Below are positions 27,201 to 39,140 of a stretch of DNA of 64,000 nt, piece after piece. The notes under the pieces are model-generated. The model was not told the origin of the DNA, did no database searches, and worked only from the letters and a program-made list of their open reading frames with translations. The DNA comes from Oxytricha trifallax (taxonomy: Eukaryota; Ciliophora; Spirotrichea; Sporadotrichida; Oxytrichidae), in NCBI GenBank assembly GCA_000711775.1, contig ARYC01017027.1, positions 186,001 to 250,000 of the forward strand, read 5' to 3'. Every line of letters starts with the position of its first letter. Within the stretch, counting starts at the first letter, position 1. The translations under genes and the position numbers were made by a program.

Positions 27201-28660
27201 TTAATAAAGAACTGCTAGAATTGGGTTATTTTTAAGATTGAGAAGTAAGAAAAAGTGTAAGAGGAGTATGCCCCAAAGAAAGTAGTGGAAAGTCTAGCAA
27301 TACAAAAAATGATTTGAGGAACTTGAATGATTTGCATATAGAAACTTTGAATGGAGAGTTTGAAGTGAAGAGGATAGAAGCAAAACCAGACACATATCAA
27401 AGAAATAGACCCAAGGATTGTAGGATTATAGCTCTCCTAATTATAAATCATTTGGCACTTGAATTATCTGCTGAGCCGGTGTTCCATATATTGGGAAAAA
27501 AAATTGAATTCACATGTAAAGATATTGCATGATGTTAAATCTAGATGAGGCCTTTATGAAAATTTAAGTTTAAAGATCAGAATTCGTAACATAAGAAGGA
27601 AGAAATGCTGCGATTGTAAGAATAATAAAGTGATTCTGTGTAGTTGATAGTGATTCAAGAGAATGGATCATATAACAACACTCAGGCGACGCATCTAGAT
27701 ACTTGGGGTGAAATGCCTCTTGAAAACTTCAACAAACCTATTTAAAAAAGTAATTGAAATAAGCAAAAATAATAATTCAGTGAGCTTGGGGATGATATGA
27801 CTGAAATTATATGATTATATGATTCCTGTTTGTTAAGAAGCTAGAATGAAGACAAAAATAGCAGCAAATAAAAACAGAAAGAGAGAGAATAAAACCATTA
27901 CTCGGAGGCACTTAATTTTAAAGAAAAAGGTACTGCAATAATGAGTGAATTTGAAGGCAATACAGAAGAAGTGAAGAAGAAACGGCAATTTTGAACTAGA
28001 AATTGGATGTTAGGCATTCGAGTATCATTATAGAATAGATCGAATATTATATTCCTTAAAAGGCAATTATTTATTCCTTAATTTTATATTTACTACTAAA
28101 ACTAATATTTAATTAAGAACACATTAAATTGCTATTATCACGAATGGTAAAAATAAATATAAAATTGTTTTAAATGGTCTTGTAGGCAATCTATAAGGCA
28201 TTTTTTTCAAAGCAATTTTTTAAATATATTTAATAAAAACTATACTTTAAACCAATTACTCTATTGATTGAATTAATTTTACAACAAAATTATCAAATAT
28301 TAAGCTTTAATATTTTAATAAACTCCAATGGGCTTTTCATATTATTAATCAATAATAATTTTTTAATCTATATCTAACATATAATTGTAATTATATTTTT
28401 ATTTTAAAAAATATAAAAACTATATTATTATAATTATATAATTTAATTAGAAACAGTCAATATTAGCAATATTACTTGATAATAGTCGAGTCGATTTTAA
28501 GAGAAATTTAAAAGTAATCAAGATTATTTGATATTTTAATCATTAAAACATTCTCAACTCAAGGTATTATAATGCAATGTTATCTGAGTATTAAATATAG
28601 GGTTATTAAATTTTAATATTAAATATGGAATTTTTAATTTAGATATATATTACCCTTTTT
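24255..28660. other. Long AT-rich, probably germline-limited region
   Basis: 4.4 kb with very high AT and few plausible genes. The interval 24270-26430 shows no supported feature beyond A/T runs. Apparently decayed coding sequence is described separately at 26440-27540. 27540-28660 again shows nothing convincing. The density contrasts with the packed genes on both sides and fits DNA that is deleted from the macronucleus. Confidence 0.5.
26440..27540 (+). pseudogene. Decayed coding sequence, possibly a transposon remnant
   Basis: Several frames with natural-looking peptide composition follow one another but are broken by TGAs and shifts. One at about 26530-26760 contains MNYCTVKQRLCIIKLRD. 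One at about 26870-27160 contains WSEQKRSYWEEFYQEWRH and is rich in Trp and Tyr. One at about 27240-27532 contains DLHIETLNGEFEVKRIEAK. The Trp/Tyr/Arg content and the setting in germline-limited DNA recall relics of TBE-type transposon proteins, but no DDE triad or diagnostic motif could be confirmed. Confidence 0.3.
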
Positions 28661-28679
28661 TCTTTAAGCATCAGGACTT

Positions 28680-29660
28680 GGAGAAGAGAGCCAGCAGTAC
28701 TTACTTTTTTTTTTGTACTAATTGCTCGCCTTTAGCGTGAGTTAAGCCAAGCACGTTGTATTGACAGTGCCAAGATGAGCCTCAAATTTTCACTTTTTTT
28801 CCTTCATCCTCATCTTCGTCATCAGCATCGTCTTCTTAAAAAGTCAGATAACATTACATTTTACTTGATATTATATAACTTTTTTTTATAAATTTAAACA
28901 TAAAAATTATCAAGATTATAATTTATGGCACTACTCTAAATTCAAATGATCAAGAAGTTCGTCTATAAACCATCATGGCAAAAAGTTACGGGCTAAAAAT
29001 CTTGAGACTGATGAGGTCTTACTGGAAACTTGCGATGAAACATAACTGCTCGCTAGTCAAGTGGAAAGTGAGCCCAATTCTTTAAAGTTTAGAATTGCAG
29101 AGTAAGTTAATATGGTTCAATGAGAACTTTTATTTTCTGCAGGATGTTTTCAAGTACCAGTTTTAAAATGCTAACATCTAGCAGTCAGTTGTACCTAAGA
29201 ATTTGAAACACTTGTGTAATAGCTTAACTATAGCTGCAAAATTCAGTACTGGTTTGACTTAGTCTATATTAATACTCGTACCATATTTAAGCTTAAGCAA
29301 TAAAACTAAATATTACTCATCATAAATAGACCTTAAATTTTGCTAATTTCTCTTTCTCATTTTGTAATTTGACCTAATTTCTCTACTAACCCAATAAGAC
29401 CCCAACTATACCCTACATATCATAAAACTTATTAACATCATTATGGGGTTTTGGGGTTTTTATTCTGCAGATATTACTGTTACTATTATTAAATGTATAA
29501 AATAGCTCTAATCTTACAAATTAGGAATGAGTAGGTAAAGTCTGCTATTGTACTTGTTGTTGTTAATTAATTGATTGTGGTGGATTCATATAAACATATT
29601 AAGGCGCTTGCATAGAACTATTGTTATTGTATTTATCCATTTTAAATTTAGAGGTTTTAT
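28680..29660. other. Ambiguous coding region with frames on both strands
   Basis: Composition suggests exons, but the strand is unclear. On plus, a frame near 28973-29104 is followed by a GT-AG intron (about 29103-29143) and more open frame. On minus, a frame from ATG at about 29640 (MDKYNNNSSMQAPQYVYMN) and an open stretch around 29000-29330 also look coding. A C4A4-type tract sits at 29445-29461. A minus-strand acidic fragment (EDDADDEDEDEG) lies near 28800-28840. No protein is recognised. Confidence 0.25.
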
Positions 29661-29761
29661 TTATATTTTGAATTTAAACTAGAGTCATACAAACTATGTA
29701 AATCGCTCCATAGAATGAAATTCGCCAATTAAATTATAAATAATAATAATAATTAATTGAA

Positions 29762-31393
29762 ATGAGCGATTAAGCCGAAATATCCTACCAAATGTTATCA
29801 TGTGATAGAGTGGTCAATTAAGCCTCTTTAAAAGAAGAATTAAAATGTAGAATTTGTTTTGGAGTGTTAAGGGATCCCCAAGAATGCAAAAACTGTGAAA
29901 ATTGCTTTTGCTTGAGTTGCCTTGAAGAGTGGTTCAAATCTAATTATATATGCCCTATGAAATGCTCCTAAGAACCAGATTTCAAATCAAAGGCTCATAA
30001 GATTATCAGGAATATGCTCAGTGAATTAGTGATATGCTGCTAATTCCAAGAGTTTGGATGCTAAGCATAGATTTCTTATGATAAATTAGAAGATCATGAG
30101 AACTTTGAGTGTGAGTTTGAGATGCTAGAATTAACAATATTAACTTATCTACACGAATAATGAATCTAATTTATTATTAAATGCAATGCAAAAGAATAAG
30201 GTTGTGATGTGAGACTTAAACGCAAAGAAATGACAACACATAAAATAATTTGCACCTACATGCCAACATAATGTGACTTTTGCAAGCTCATGGTAAAACG
30301 TAAAGAAATTTAAGCACATTGGATGCATTGCGAAGAAGCAGAATTATCTTGTGAATTTTGTCATAGTGTGGTTAAAAGAAAAAGCTACCTGATTCATGTG
30401 AACGCTCTTTGTGAAGAATTTGTTATGAACTGCGGGAGATGCTCTGGTACATATAAGAGAAAATTCAGAGCGTTTCATGATTGCATTAGACATTTATAAA
30501 ACTGCTAAAAGACTATGAGTGAAGACATCATAGTTTTAAAAGAGATGCTTATCACTAAAGATAAGAAGATAAAAGACCTTGAAAACAAGATGTTCCTTGA
30601 AATTAGAGAAATGAAACTTAAGATAGATCAAATATAGTCACAGGAATTTCCAAATAAATAAGACAATTTCATAACCCAAAACCATAACTAAAGTTCAAGT
30701 AGTTAGCTCGAGTTGGTAGACAAATCATTTTCATGGGATACTAATACTACCCTGAATTTTATTTGCAATAAAGAAGCCTTAAATACTGCCGATTTAAATC
30801 TAGAAAGGATTTTAAATGTCCCTTTCTAACAATCATTTGATGAGGTATTTCTGGCATTAATTCGATAATAAAATTTATATGATGCAAGGCATCTATACCA
30901 ACTGACAATAAATTTGCAATCAGATAATTTACAGACTCAAGTTCTCCAACCAGTTTATTTGTTCATTGGTGTCGTATAATAAGATTTATACTCTAAATTG
31001 CAATCTCAAACTTACTCTTTTGACAGTATTTATTAGCAACTCGCAGAGAAATGTTTATTCTAGCAAGTGTTTAGCCAGCAATTTTAGCAATAATTTAAGT
31101 TTAAGGTTAGAGCTAAAACTAAGAAAATTTAATAAAGTAATATTGAAGAGAGTAAGGATTAAGTTTGTGATATGCAGACTATTGAAATTGAAGATACAAA
31201 TAAAAATTCGAAGCTATATTGTAAAACATGTATATTAATCATTTTAAGAAGTAAAATTTTACAATAAAACTACATTTAATTTTAACAATAGTTTTAATAC
31301 CCCTCAATTGACCCAGTATTGGTTTTCGGAATTTATAGTAAAACTAATTTAGAACTCAGCTATTTCAAAGACATTCAAGTTATTCTCAACTGA
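29762..31393 (+). CDS. RING/TRAF-type zinc-finger protein
   Basis: ATG 29762 to TGA 31391, interrupted by one 39-bp IES. The RING-like cluster reads CRICFGVLRDPQECKNCENC, then CLSCLEEWF and CPMKC. It is followed by TRAF-type zinc fingers (CQFQEFGC; EQGCDVRLKRKE...C; CDFCKLMVKRKE...H...C; CEFCHSVVKRKSYLIHVNALC; CGRCSGTYKRKF...H..C). A short coiled coil (LKEMLITKDKKIKDLENKM) and a Gln-rich C-terminal half follow. The architecture is that of TRAF-like E3 ligases. It is a diverged relative of the gene at 6838 but lacks its START-like domain. Expected role: ubiquitin ligase or adaptor; substrate unknown. Confidence 0.8.
30129..30167. other. IES, 39 bp, pointer AATT
   Basis: AATT at 30129-30132 and 30168-30171 flanks an insert containing an in-frame TGA. 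Removal gives ECEFEMLEFIIKCNAKEQGC, keeping the zinc-finger spacing. Confidence 0.8.
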
Positions 31394-31527
31394 TTAATTA
31401 TTTTTTACTTTTTCATATAATGAAACATATTTACATTGCATATTTAAATTACAACATGCTATTTATGAATAATATAAATAAATATAAATTCAATTATACA
31501 ATTTTAATTGTTAGTGAATATCAGATC

Positions 31528-34220
31528 ATGCAAAATCAAAAGTAAGTGCATTTTTATAACATTTCAATTTTTTATATAATTTTATAAGTTATATAATATT
31601 TATTGAAATAGAAAAGGTAGTAAGAAAGTCAAAATGCTTAAGAAATTTCGAAGAATTGTTAATTTTGAAAAAGAAATTCAACCACTGCTCCAAAGTTCAC
31701 AAAAATTGTTCTCAACAACTTATGAATTGAAATTAGTCCGATATTTAATTGTTACAAAAGAATGTTAAAATATAATTTGAATTATTTTTGAATAAAAGAT
31801 GGAGGAAATGTGCTCTTAGACTTCTAAGGTGAAAATATAAATGAAAATATAAACTTATCAACATTAATTGGTGGAGATGGCACTCCTAACAATTTTAACA
31901 AATCAGATCACTATAAGAATTTGATATAAGCAATGAAACCCAAAATACTCATCAAGTTCATCAAGACAGCATAGTTACAAATTATTCAATACTAAATGAA
32001 TCATTATTATCTTATATTTATAATTACCTTTATTTTTGCATAGGAAATGTTATCTTGCAATCACATGAGTTCATTGCAGCTGTTTGGTTGTCATGTTTAA
32101 ATAATACAAGAAGAAAAAATCACTCTAATTGGGGTTATGTACAACCCTACAATCAAAATAATTACCATTATAGTTCTATAAATTATATTATTAATCTAGT
32201 ATATTCAAAATGGGGAAATTGTAAAAATAAAATTCAAATTCAAATATTACTAATTCAAACTGCCTAAAATTTGCAAGGGGTTTAAATAGAATTTGATAAA
32301 GTAAGTACTCAAAAATGTCTGTATGAAATGGCCGTTACTATGCACCAACTTCAACAAAAAGTTTGAAAGTTCGAATCCTCCTTTGGAAATTCTTTTATTT
32401 TTAGTTCTAATATTATTTTTCATTTATTTTATAACAAAAATAAAAGAATTTCCAAAGGAGGATTCGAACTTTCAAACTTTTTGTTGAAGTTGGTGCATAG
32501 TAACGGCCATTTCATACAGACATTTTTGGATACTTACTATATCAAATTCTATTTAAACCCCTTGCAAATTTTAGGCAGTTTGAATTAGTAATATTTGAAT
32601 TTGAATTTTATTTTTACAATTTCCCCATTTTGAATATACTAGATTAATATATACTATTTATGAATGAGTAAAAGAGCAGAACACATGCTAAAATTTTGGA
32701 TGAAACATCTGTTTAACCAACTTGAATCAGAATTTACCCCTAAATTATTCAAGTATGACGTGCCCTCTTATGAATAAAATGACATTAGGAGATTTTAAAT
32801 TACAGATATTAATTTTTTATACTTATCACAATTTATGCTAGAGATTCCTCTACTATAAGGAACTATTCGAGCTTTACACATAAATGTAAATTAATGAAAT
32901 GTCTCTGAAGTTTGGATAGTATGTCCGCAAGCTGTTGCAAGATGTTCTTGCTAGTAGCAAAGCAAGATATTTACTAAGCAGACTCATAATAATAGAATGC
33001 AATGATAATCATAAATTATAATGTACTTTTTATTCAATAAATAATAAGGAATAATTATTTTGTTGAATGATGATGTGATATTTGATCATTCATTTGTGAA
33101 GGACAGTGCAAGGAACATTGATTATATGAAATCAAAACCTTTCAGAGATTTGTTGAACTAATTTGATAATATTCGTAGAAAATAGAACTAAAAGAGTATA
33201 CTATCCAACTTAAGAAGGCGTAGTTTATATTTTATTTGAGTAACTAATTATAGTGTAATGAGCAACTATAATAATAGAACATATAATAAAGATACCATAT
33301 AAGAACTAAGCTTTGGACCATTTATTTTGAAAATTTCTTCAATTAAAACTCCTCTAGAATCAGAATACAAAATTGCACTTGTGTTTGAGAAAAATCTCAA
33401 AAGAAAGCAAAAGTTAGATAAAAAGACTTTTACAAGGCTTTCTCGTAAACTAAATCGTAGATATGAAGAACAGAAAGGAAGAAACGACAAGTATATCATA
33501 ATTAATAATATTAACGCTTTATTAGTTCATCTCATTTAAAATTTAACAATATTTCTAAGCTGTGGAATTTTTCAGATTCTTATTTGACTTTAAGCACTCG
33601 AACCCATTTACTCAGTTTGTTGATTATAATCAGTTAACAGACGTTAAGGCATCTGCAAGGTTAATGATGTTACAAGCCACAACTCCTGTCATGAAATAAA
33701 AGAAAGGGTCAATCCATTTAAATTCTTTTTTTATTTGACTTTTAATATCAAACCTTTATTAATGAATAAGGAGAAGAAAGTTTGGCAGTGAAGTAAACAA
33801 TTTGGTAAAGTCGTCTACCAATGACAGCACCAAATTACATGGCTCATTTGCAATAGCAATAGATCCTTCTAAAGAAGAACAGATTGGTTTCGGTGGGACT
33901 CGCACTAGTCACTAAGTTTAATCGTCTTTCAGCGGCGTTAATTTAAGATAGTTAAATGAAGAAAAATCAGACGATGACAGTGGTACAGTAGAAGGCCAAG
34001 ATGCACCTAATCTCGAACAAAAATCTCCTGGATCTCCTTAAACATCTAGCTCTTCATCTTCAGATGAATCTGACTAAGACTAGTCTAATGAAATTGAGTA
34101 GAACCCTTCTCTCAATATGATAAATGATTTTTTATCTCATCAACAGTCATTCTAAACTGTTGGACTAAATAGGACCATAGGCATTTAAAACATTTCTAAG
34201 GATTTTTAAAATCTATAAGT
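31528..34220 (+). CDS. Multi-segment hypothetical gene containing a large inverted repeat
   Basis: Coding-like segments follow in order. They are 31528-31760 (basic, KGSKKVKMLKKFRRIVNFEK, with a GT-AG intron after codon 5), about 31800-32000 (GGNVLLDFQGENINENINLS), about 32040-32190 (QSHEFIAAVWLSCLNN), about 32675-32880 (HMLKFWMKHLFNQLESEF), about 32900-33230, 33288-33540 (LKRKQKLDKKTFTRLSRK) and about 33570-34210 (Ser/Asp-rich, SSSSSSDESDQDQSNE). Introns or IESs separate them, and one holds the 32190-32647 palindrome. The Ser/Asp-rich tail and basic stretches suggest a nuclear or cytoskeletal protein, but nothing is recognised. It may be more than one gene. Confidence 0.4.
32190..32647. repeat. 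Near-perfect inverted repeat, about 212-bp arms
   Basis: Arms 32190-32402 and 32436-32647 are reverse complements with only a few mismatches, separated by a 33-bp AT-rich loop. The left arm keeps an open frame with the preceding coding segment, and coding-like sequence resumes after the right arm. The arms could have arisen by inverted duplication of gene sequence or by insertion of a foldback element. Pointers at its ends were not identified. Confidence 0.9.
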
Positions 34221-34976
34221 ACAAAAATCAATATTTTTTGGAGTATCAATCTTAATACCAAATATTTTTAATTAGTTATTTTAGTAAATAATATTATATT
34301 AGGGTTTGTTTGAATAAGTAGTTTAAAATCAAATATTTACTCTCAATCTATAATACATTGAGAAAATAACTTCTACTAAATTGTTGTGAATATTTTTAAA
34401 TCATTTTAGATTGACTTCTAAATTTAATTATCTTTTTAGTCTATTAATGCTTTCAAGTGGTTACAATGGGTAAGTCTTATCCATTCTAATTAAATTTCAT
34501 ATTAAGTATGGCAAACATTTTATAAAATTTTCTATTCCTCACATTCATAATTTGAAATTTTCTCACTTATTGATAAATATTCAATCTAATAAATTTCATT
34601 TAGCAAATGTAACTATATAACTGCTATTTGCTTTAATGAATTCAATATCAACTACATGCAATCAACATAATCTAACGTTACCTTTTCAGGCTTAATAACT
34701 CGAGCTTATTAGAGTCCCCAAAACCTTATTCATCCTTTTTAATTCTTAAAATTAAATCACTCAAAACGATAGTAAATCTAATCTTAAATTATTATTTCAT
34801 ACTTTTCAGTCTTATTCAGTCTCAGGACTAAAAAACTATACTCAAAAATATTCCACCAAATTAAAAGCAATGCTTTTTTTTTCTTTATAGATCTTTAAGA
34901 TTCAAATTATTGTAAAAATTTTCAATTTAACCCTATCTAATTCATAATATAATAACCCTTATTAAATAGTTTATGA
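34221..34976. other. AT-rich stretch, nothing assigned
   Basis: No convincing coding frame. It may contain the 3' end of the preceding gene and the promoter of the next. Confidence 0.45.
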
Positions 34977-35294
34977 ATGCGAGGACTGTTAAGCAACCAA
35001 GATGATAATTCTTAAAGTGACGAATCCTCTGGCAGAATTTCTTTCGATCGACCAGTGGATGAAGAATTGAAGTTTCAATAAGACATGAATGAGTACAAGC
35101 ACAGCCTCTATGACATGGCCAATGATACCATTATAACGATATCCTCTATTCAAGAATTTGACAAGGAAAAGGATTGGTTGGCTAAGTAGGTGTGCTATAC
35201 ATCAGACGAGTCAGAGGGCAATAAAACTATTAAAGACTTAGCCACTAATATATAAGTTGGATTGCCCTCTCCAACTAATCATTAAAATATATGA
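34977..35294 (+). CDS. Short acidic hypothetical protein
   Basis: ATG 34977 to TGA 35292, 105 residues, beginning MRGLLSNQDDNSQSDESSGR. It is acidic and Ser/Asp-rich with one helical section (EYKHSLYDMANDTIITISS). A second coding-like stretch at 35342-35450 (MKGDSEIFHKPIEDD) after an intron-like gap ending TTTTTTGTAG may be its last exon. In that case the TGA given here lies in the intron. No homologue recognised. Confidence 0.45.
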
Positions 35295-35604
35295 AAATTT
35301 AAGTAAAAAAATTAAATGAATCAATAAAATGTTTTTTGTAGAATATGAAGGGTGATTCTGAAATTTTCCATAAACCCATCGAAGATGACTAATATTAATT
35401 GACAATTTCACATTCTTTTTCTTAAGGCGGTAAAAGAATTGTTTTTTATATTTTTTCTAGAATTGTAAAGAAAAGCAATGTATGGAAAAATGCAACTTTA
35501 AAAAGAATAATTAATATAAATTAGGTGTTAATTAAATTTAATTATTTTAATTAAAAATGTTTCTATTATTTTGATATTTTGTACCAATTATTTCAATTTA
35601 TATT

Positions 35605-36126
35605 ATGAATCAATTGCTGAAGACAGGAACAATTACTTAGAAGCCTAAACGAGCAAGTTTCAGAATTCATGATAACAGTTAAGCATTGCTACATCAGTCT
35701 AAAAACAGTAAGCGTCCAAGCATCAGAATTACCGTGATTCCTGATACTAACTTGAGCAACTTGGTGCCTCCAAGACGTTAGAGTATGCGAGTATCTACTG
35801 GCAAGCCAGGTGCATTAATGGGCATTAACACTTAACTAATGTTTGAAATTAGTCCTAGTACTACTTCAAAGCGACCAAGTTTTAGGTTAATGGAAAGCCA
35901 ATACGATAACAGATCTAATGAAAGTCCTGGGCCTTTGCAAAGATACATTGGTATACAAGAAAAGGTGAAGGAGGAAGAAGAGAGTAGCGGAGATGAAGAA
36001 GAGCCAGTTTCCTCCAAAATGAGATAAAACTCTCAAATTTATTAGTAAAACGATAATGACTCTAACTAACTGCCTGTAATTGAAGAATTTAATGCTGATA
36101 ATCTGTAAGAAACTTCTAAAAATTGA
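35605..36126 (+). CDS. Short basic/Ser-rich hypothetical protein
   Basis: An uninterrupted 174-codon frame, ATG 35605 to TGA 36124, beginning MNQLLKTGTITQKPKRASFR. Three related short motifs recur: KRASFRIH, KRPSIRIT and KRPSFRLM. They look like repeated Arg/Lys-x-Ser phosphorylation sites. The C-terminal half is acidic (EKVKEEEESSGDEEE). The repeated basic-Ser motif is visible in the sequence; a regulatory or scaffold role is only inference. No IES or intron. Confidence 0.6.
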
Positions 36127-36407
36127 TTATGAAAGAAATATATTTATCTTATAATATCTCATTAAGATTTTAACTGTTTAATCAAATCCTTATAAAATAA
36201 GTTGTAAAATTTTACGATAATTTAATTATAAATTTCATCTCTTTCCAATTTTTGAATAAGATGTTTTCAATATATGCAAATATAGATATAATAAATTATT
36301 AACGTGAATTATAAATTAATATTTAAGGGGGTGGATTATTTATAAATATTGAAATAATTCTAAAATTTAAAAAGAAAATATCTATCATCTAAAATATTGA
36401 TCATAAA

Positions 36408-37332
36408 ATGAAACTATAAAATCAATTCAATAAGATGAGGAGGATAGTCTAGCTCCAGCAGAGGTCTTTCGGTGCTCTTAAGAAACATCAATAAATATTG
36501 TTAATTAGCTTTATTAATTTTTAATAACCAGATAACCTAGACTTGCCTTATTTATTTGAGAACTAATACCATATAATAAAGACAAGAGAAAAAACAAATA
36601 GTAATATGCTGTAATAAATGAAACAGTTTCTAACTAATGATTCTTAAAACCTGTAACTAGGTTTCAAATACGCTTACCTGACTCTCTTGAAAGCCATTTC
36701 CTAAAAAGATTACGATCTAGTGGGAGGATGCTGTGAACAGTCAATGTACAAAGCATTCGCTTAAGGCATGGACTAGTTGAAAGTTAAGGGTTTTAACACA
36801 GAAATCATGAATGAACACAACCATAAAATGGAGTTAGAACTTGTAGATTTCCACAATTACTATGGTGCATCAATCGATAGAAATGAGAATAAAAAGAAAA
36901 GCATTAAGGAGTTCAACAATTTCTTAATGGATGTGCCAAACATCACGATGTACACAAGTGGAAGTGCACTTAGCAGTTTATAAAGTATGATTGGGATGGC
37001 TCAAAAAGGCAAAGGCAATAACCCATTGAAGATTTCAGGACTAACTATTGAAATGATAGTTAGATTCAAAACAAACTTCAAACTTAACATTTTGAATGAA
37101 AACAACGACAAGCTCATATAACCAAGATATTTCTTGATTTATTTTGTTAATCATAATATCAAATGATAAAGCAAGAGATGACGAACTTCATTTCGTGAAA
37201 TTTGAAGGTGCTTATCCTGAATTTGAGTTCAGTCCAGATTCAATGAAAAAGAGCTTAACCACATTTAATTTTAGAGATTGGACTATTGTAGATTTTGATA
37301 ATAAACTTTTAGGTAATCCACACATTTAATGA
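36408..37332 (+). CDS. Mitochondrial Tim44/mL45-like protein
   Basis: ATG 36408 to TGA 37330. The N terminus is short, basic and amphipathic (MRRIVQLQQRSFGALKK), as in mitochondrial presequences. The body has the Tim44/MRPL45-like pattern of a helix such as KYAYLTLLKAISQKDYDLVG, then a CCEQSMYKAFAQGMDQLKVK segment and beta strands (ELVDFHNYYGASIDRN). One interruption near 37100-37165 (left side ...NNDKLIQ, right side DKARDDELHF) breaks the frame and is probably an IES; its pointer was not fixed. The C terminus FRDWTIVDFDNKLLGN is typical of strands closing such a domain. The Tim44-like call is from pattern only. Confidence 0.55.
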
Positions 37333-37923
37333 TTGTAAAAGTTCTAGAATATGCAAAATTTTAATTTAATAATTACATTCAAACCTTTAAAATAATAACA
37401 AAAATATGTTATTAAATTATTTAAATGAATTGTATTTTATTATAAAAAAATTTGGTAATTATCCGTTTTAAACAATAAAAACCTATTTTGATTTATAACT
37501 CTTCAAAAATTTTAGTTTTAAATTTATCCAATTTTATTTTAATGCTTTAAATTGAAATTATGTTGGACCTTAAATTATCATCATTAATGATTAACAAAAT
37601 TTTTAATTCTATTGCTATATGTTTTAAGTTGCCCTTTTTAATTTATCAAATTTTTATCCAAACAAATATCGCTTTATTCATTTCAAAGATTATTTGGGTT
37701 ATAATTTAAATTTAAGATTCCTAAATGAATGAATCCAAATTTGATAGTATAAATAGTACTAGATATAAATTATTATAATATATACTTATTGTTAGCGAGA
37801 TTTTAGCTGTTTTGTTTAATAGAAGCTATTATTTTACATTTCAGTTCAGTATGAGTTTTTGCTTTTAAGTTATTAAGGATTCTCCTTCCAAATTTTCTGT
37901 TATATACTATTAGATAATTTAAG
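37333..37923. other. AT-rich intergenic stretch
   Basis: No gene seen. The last part should contain the promoter region of the SR-protein gene. Confidence 0.5.
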
Positions 37924-39140
37924 ATGAGTCTATTCGTTGGAAATATCGCAAGAAACGTGAGATAAGAAGACCTACACGAGGAATTCGACAAGATTGGCCC
38001 CTGCACTATCAACTTCAAGGTATAGATCAATTAACTAACTACTACATTTGAAATGGCACAAGTTTATGATGTGTTGTCTACTTTCTATACTACAAGTTGT
38101 GGTTGATGTTTGTTACATCGTCACGCAACATCTACCTCTTCTACATGATTATGAGTTATGAGTGGGGCGGGTACTAATATCTACAACTATAAACTTTACA
38201 TCATTTTACTACTATACATTTGTCTACTACTTATTAAGTCGTCTCTCGACCAAGTTATGGGTTGATGTTTTAAAACTACTCTACAACACATATTCATTCA
38301 ATCCTCATTCTAATGTACATTTTACTTAATTTGGAACAATTATAGGGATCATTCGCTTTCATCGAGTACAAGGAAGAGCGTGATGGTGAGGAAGCTATCA
38401 ACGAGTTGAACAACAAGGACTTCGGAGGCCAGAAAATTGGCATCGAGTGGTCCAAGAGATCAGGAAAGTTTGACTCCAAATCAGGCGGCAACAGCAGAGG
38501 TAGATCGTAAGTTGAAATACTATTATAAAATACTACTCTATTTGAATTTACAGTGGCTAGAGATTCTAAATTAATTTATTTGCATTTCTCAAATGCTATT
38601 TTTTCAAAATTAAGAATTTTTCATCAGGCTTATTACAAACTAACTTATTACTTGAACGAAAAAATACTTAACTAACATTTTTATAGAAGAAGAGATGACT
38701 CTAGAGACAGAGGCAGAGACGGTGACAGAAGAGTAGGTACTGGCAACAAAGATTGCTATAACTGTGGTAAACCAGGTCACTTCGCTCGTGACTGCAGAGC
38801 CCCAAGAAGAAACAGATCTAGAAGCAGATCTGGCGGCAGAGGCGGAAGAGGCGGCTTCAGAGGCGGTGACAGAAGAGATAACTACAGAAGAAGAGACGAC
38901 TCCAGAGACAGAAGAAGACACGACTCTAGAGATAGAAGAAGAGACGACTCAAGAGACAGAAGAGGCGGTGGCAGAGATAGAGATGATTCTAGAGATAGAA
39001 ACAGAAGAAGATCTAGCTCACCCAGAAGAAGATCCCCTGTTGAGAGAAGAAGCAACTCTCCAAGAGTTTCACCAAGAAGATCTCCAAAGGATGTCGGTAA
39101 CGGTGATGTCAGAAGAAACGAAAGCCCAGAGAGAGATTGA
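37924..39140 (+). CDS. SR-type splicing factor (RRM, CCHC knuckle, RS domain)
   Basis: A pre-mRNA splicing regulator. ATG 37924 to TGA 39138, 236 residues after removing introns of 326 nt (38020-38345) and 180 nt (38507-38686), an exact multiple of three. The RRM carries RNP2 (LFVGNIARN) and RNP1 (SFAFIEYKEERD). It is followed by a Gly/Ser/Lys linker, a CCHC zinc knuckle (CYNCGKPGHFARDC) and a long Arg-rich tail with repeated RDDSRDR units and RSSSPRRRSP. This domain order is that of SRSF7/RSZ-type proteins. GC content is higher than for most neighbours, and codon use is biased to AGA/GAC. The long first intron is unusual here. Confidence 0.92.

Noticed and set aside
32370..32390. tRNA-like AGTTCGAATCC (B-box-like) motif
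   Set aside because: The flanking bases do not form a T-stem, and no acceptor or anticodon arm is present; it is part of the palindrome arms.
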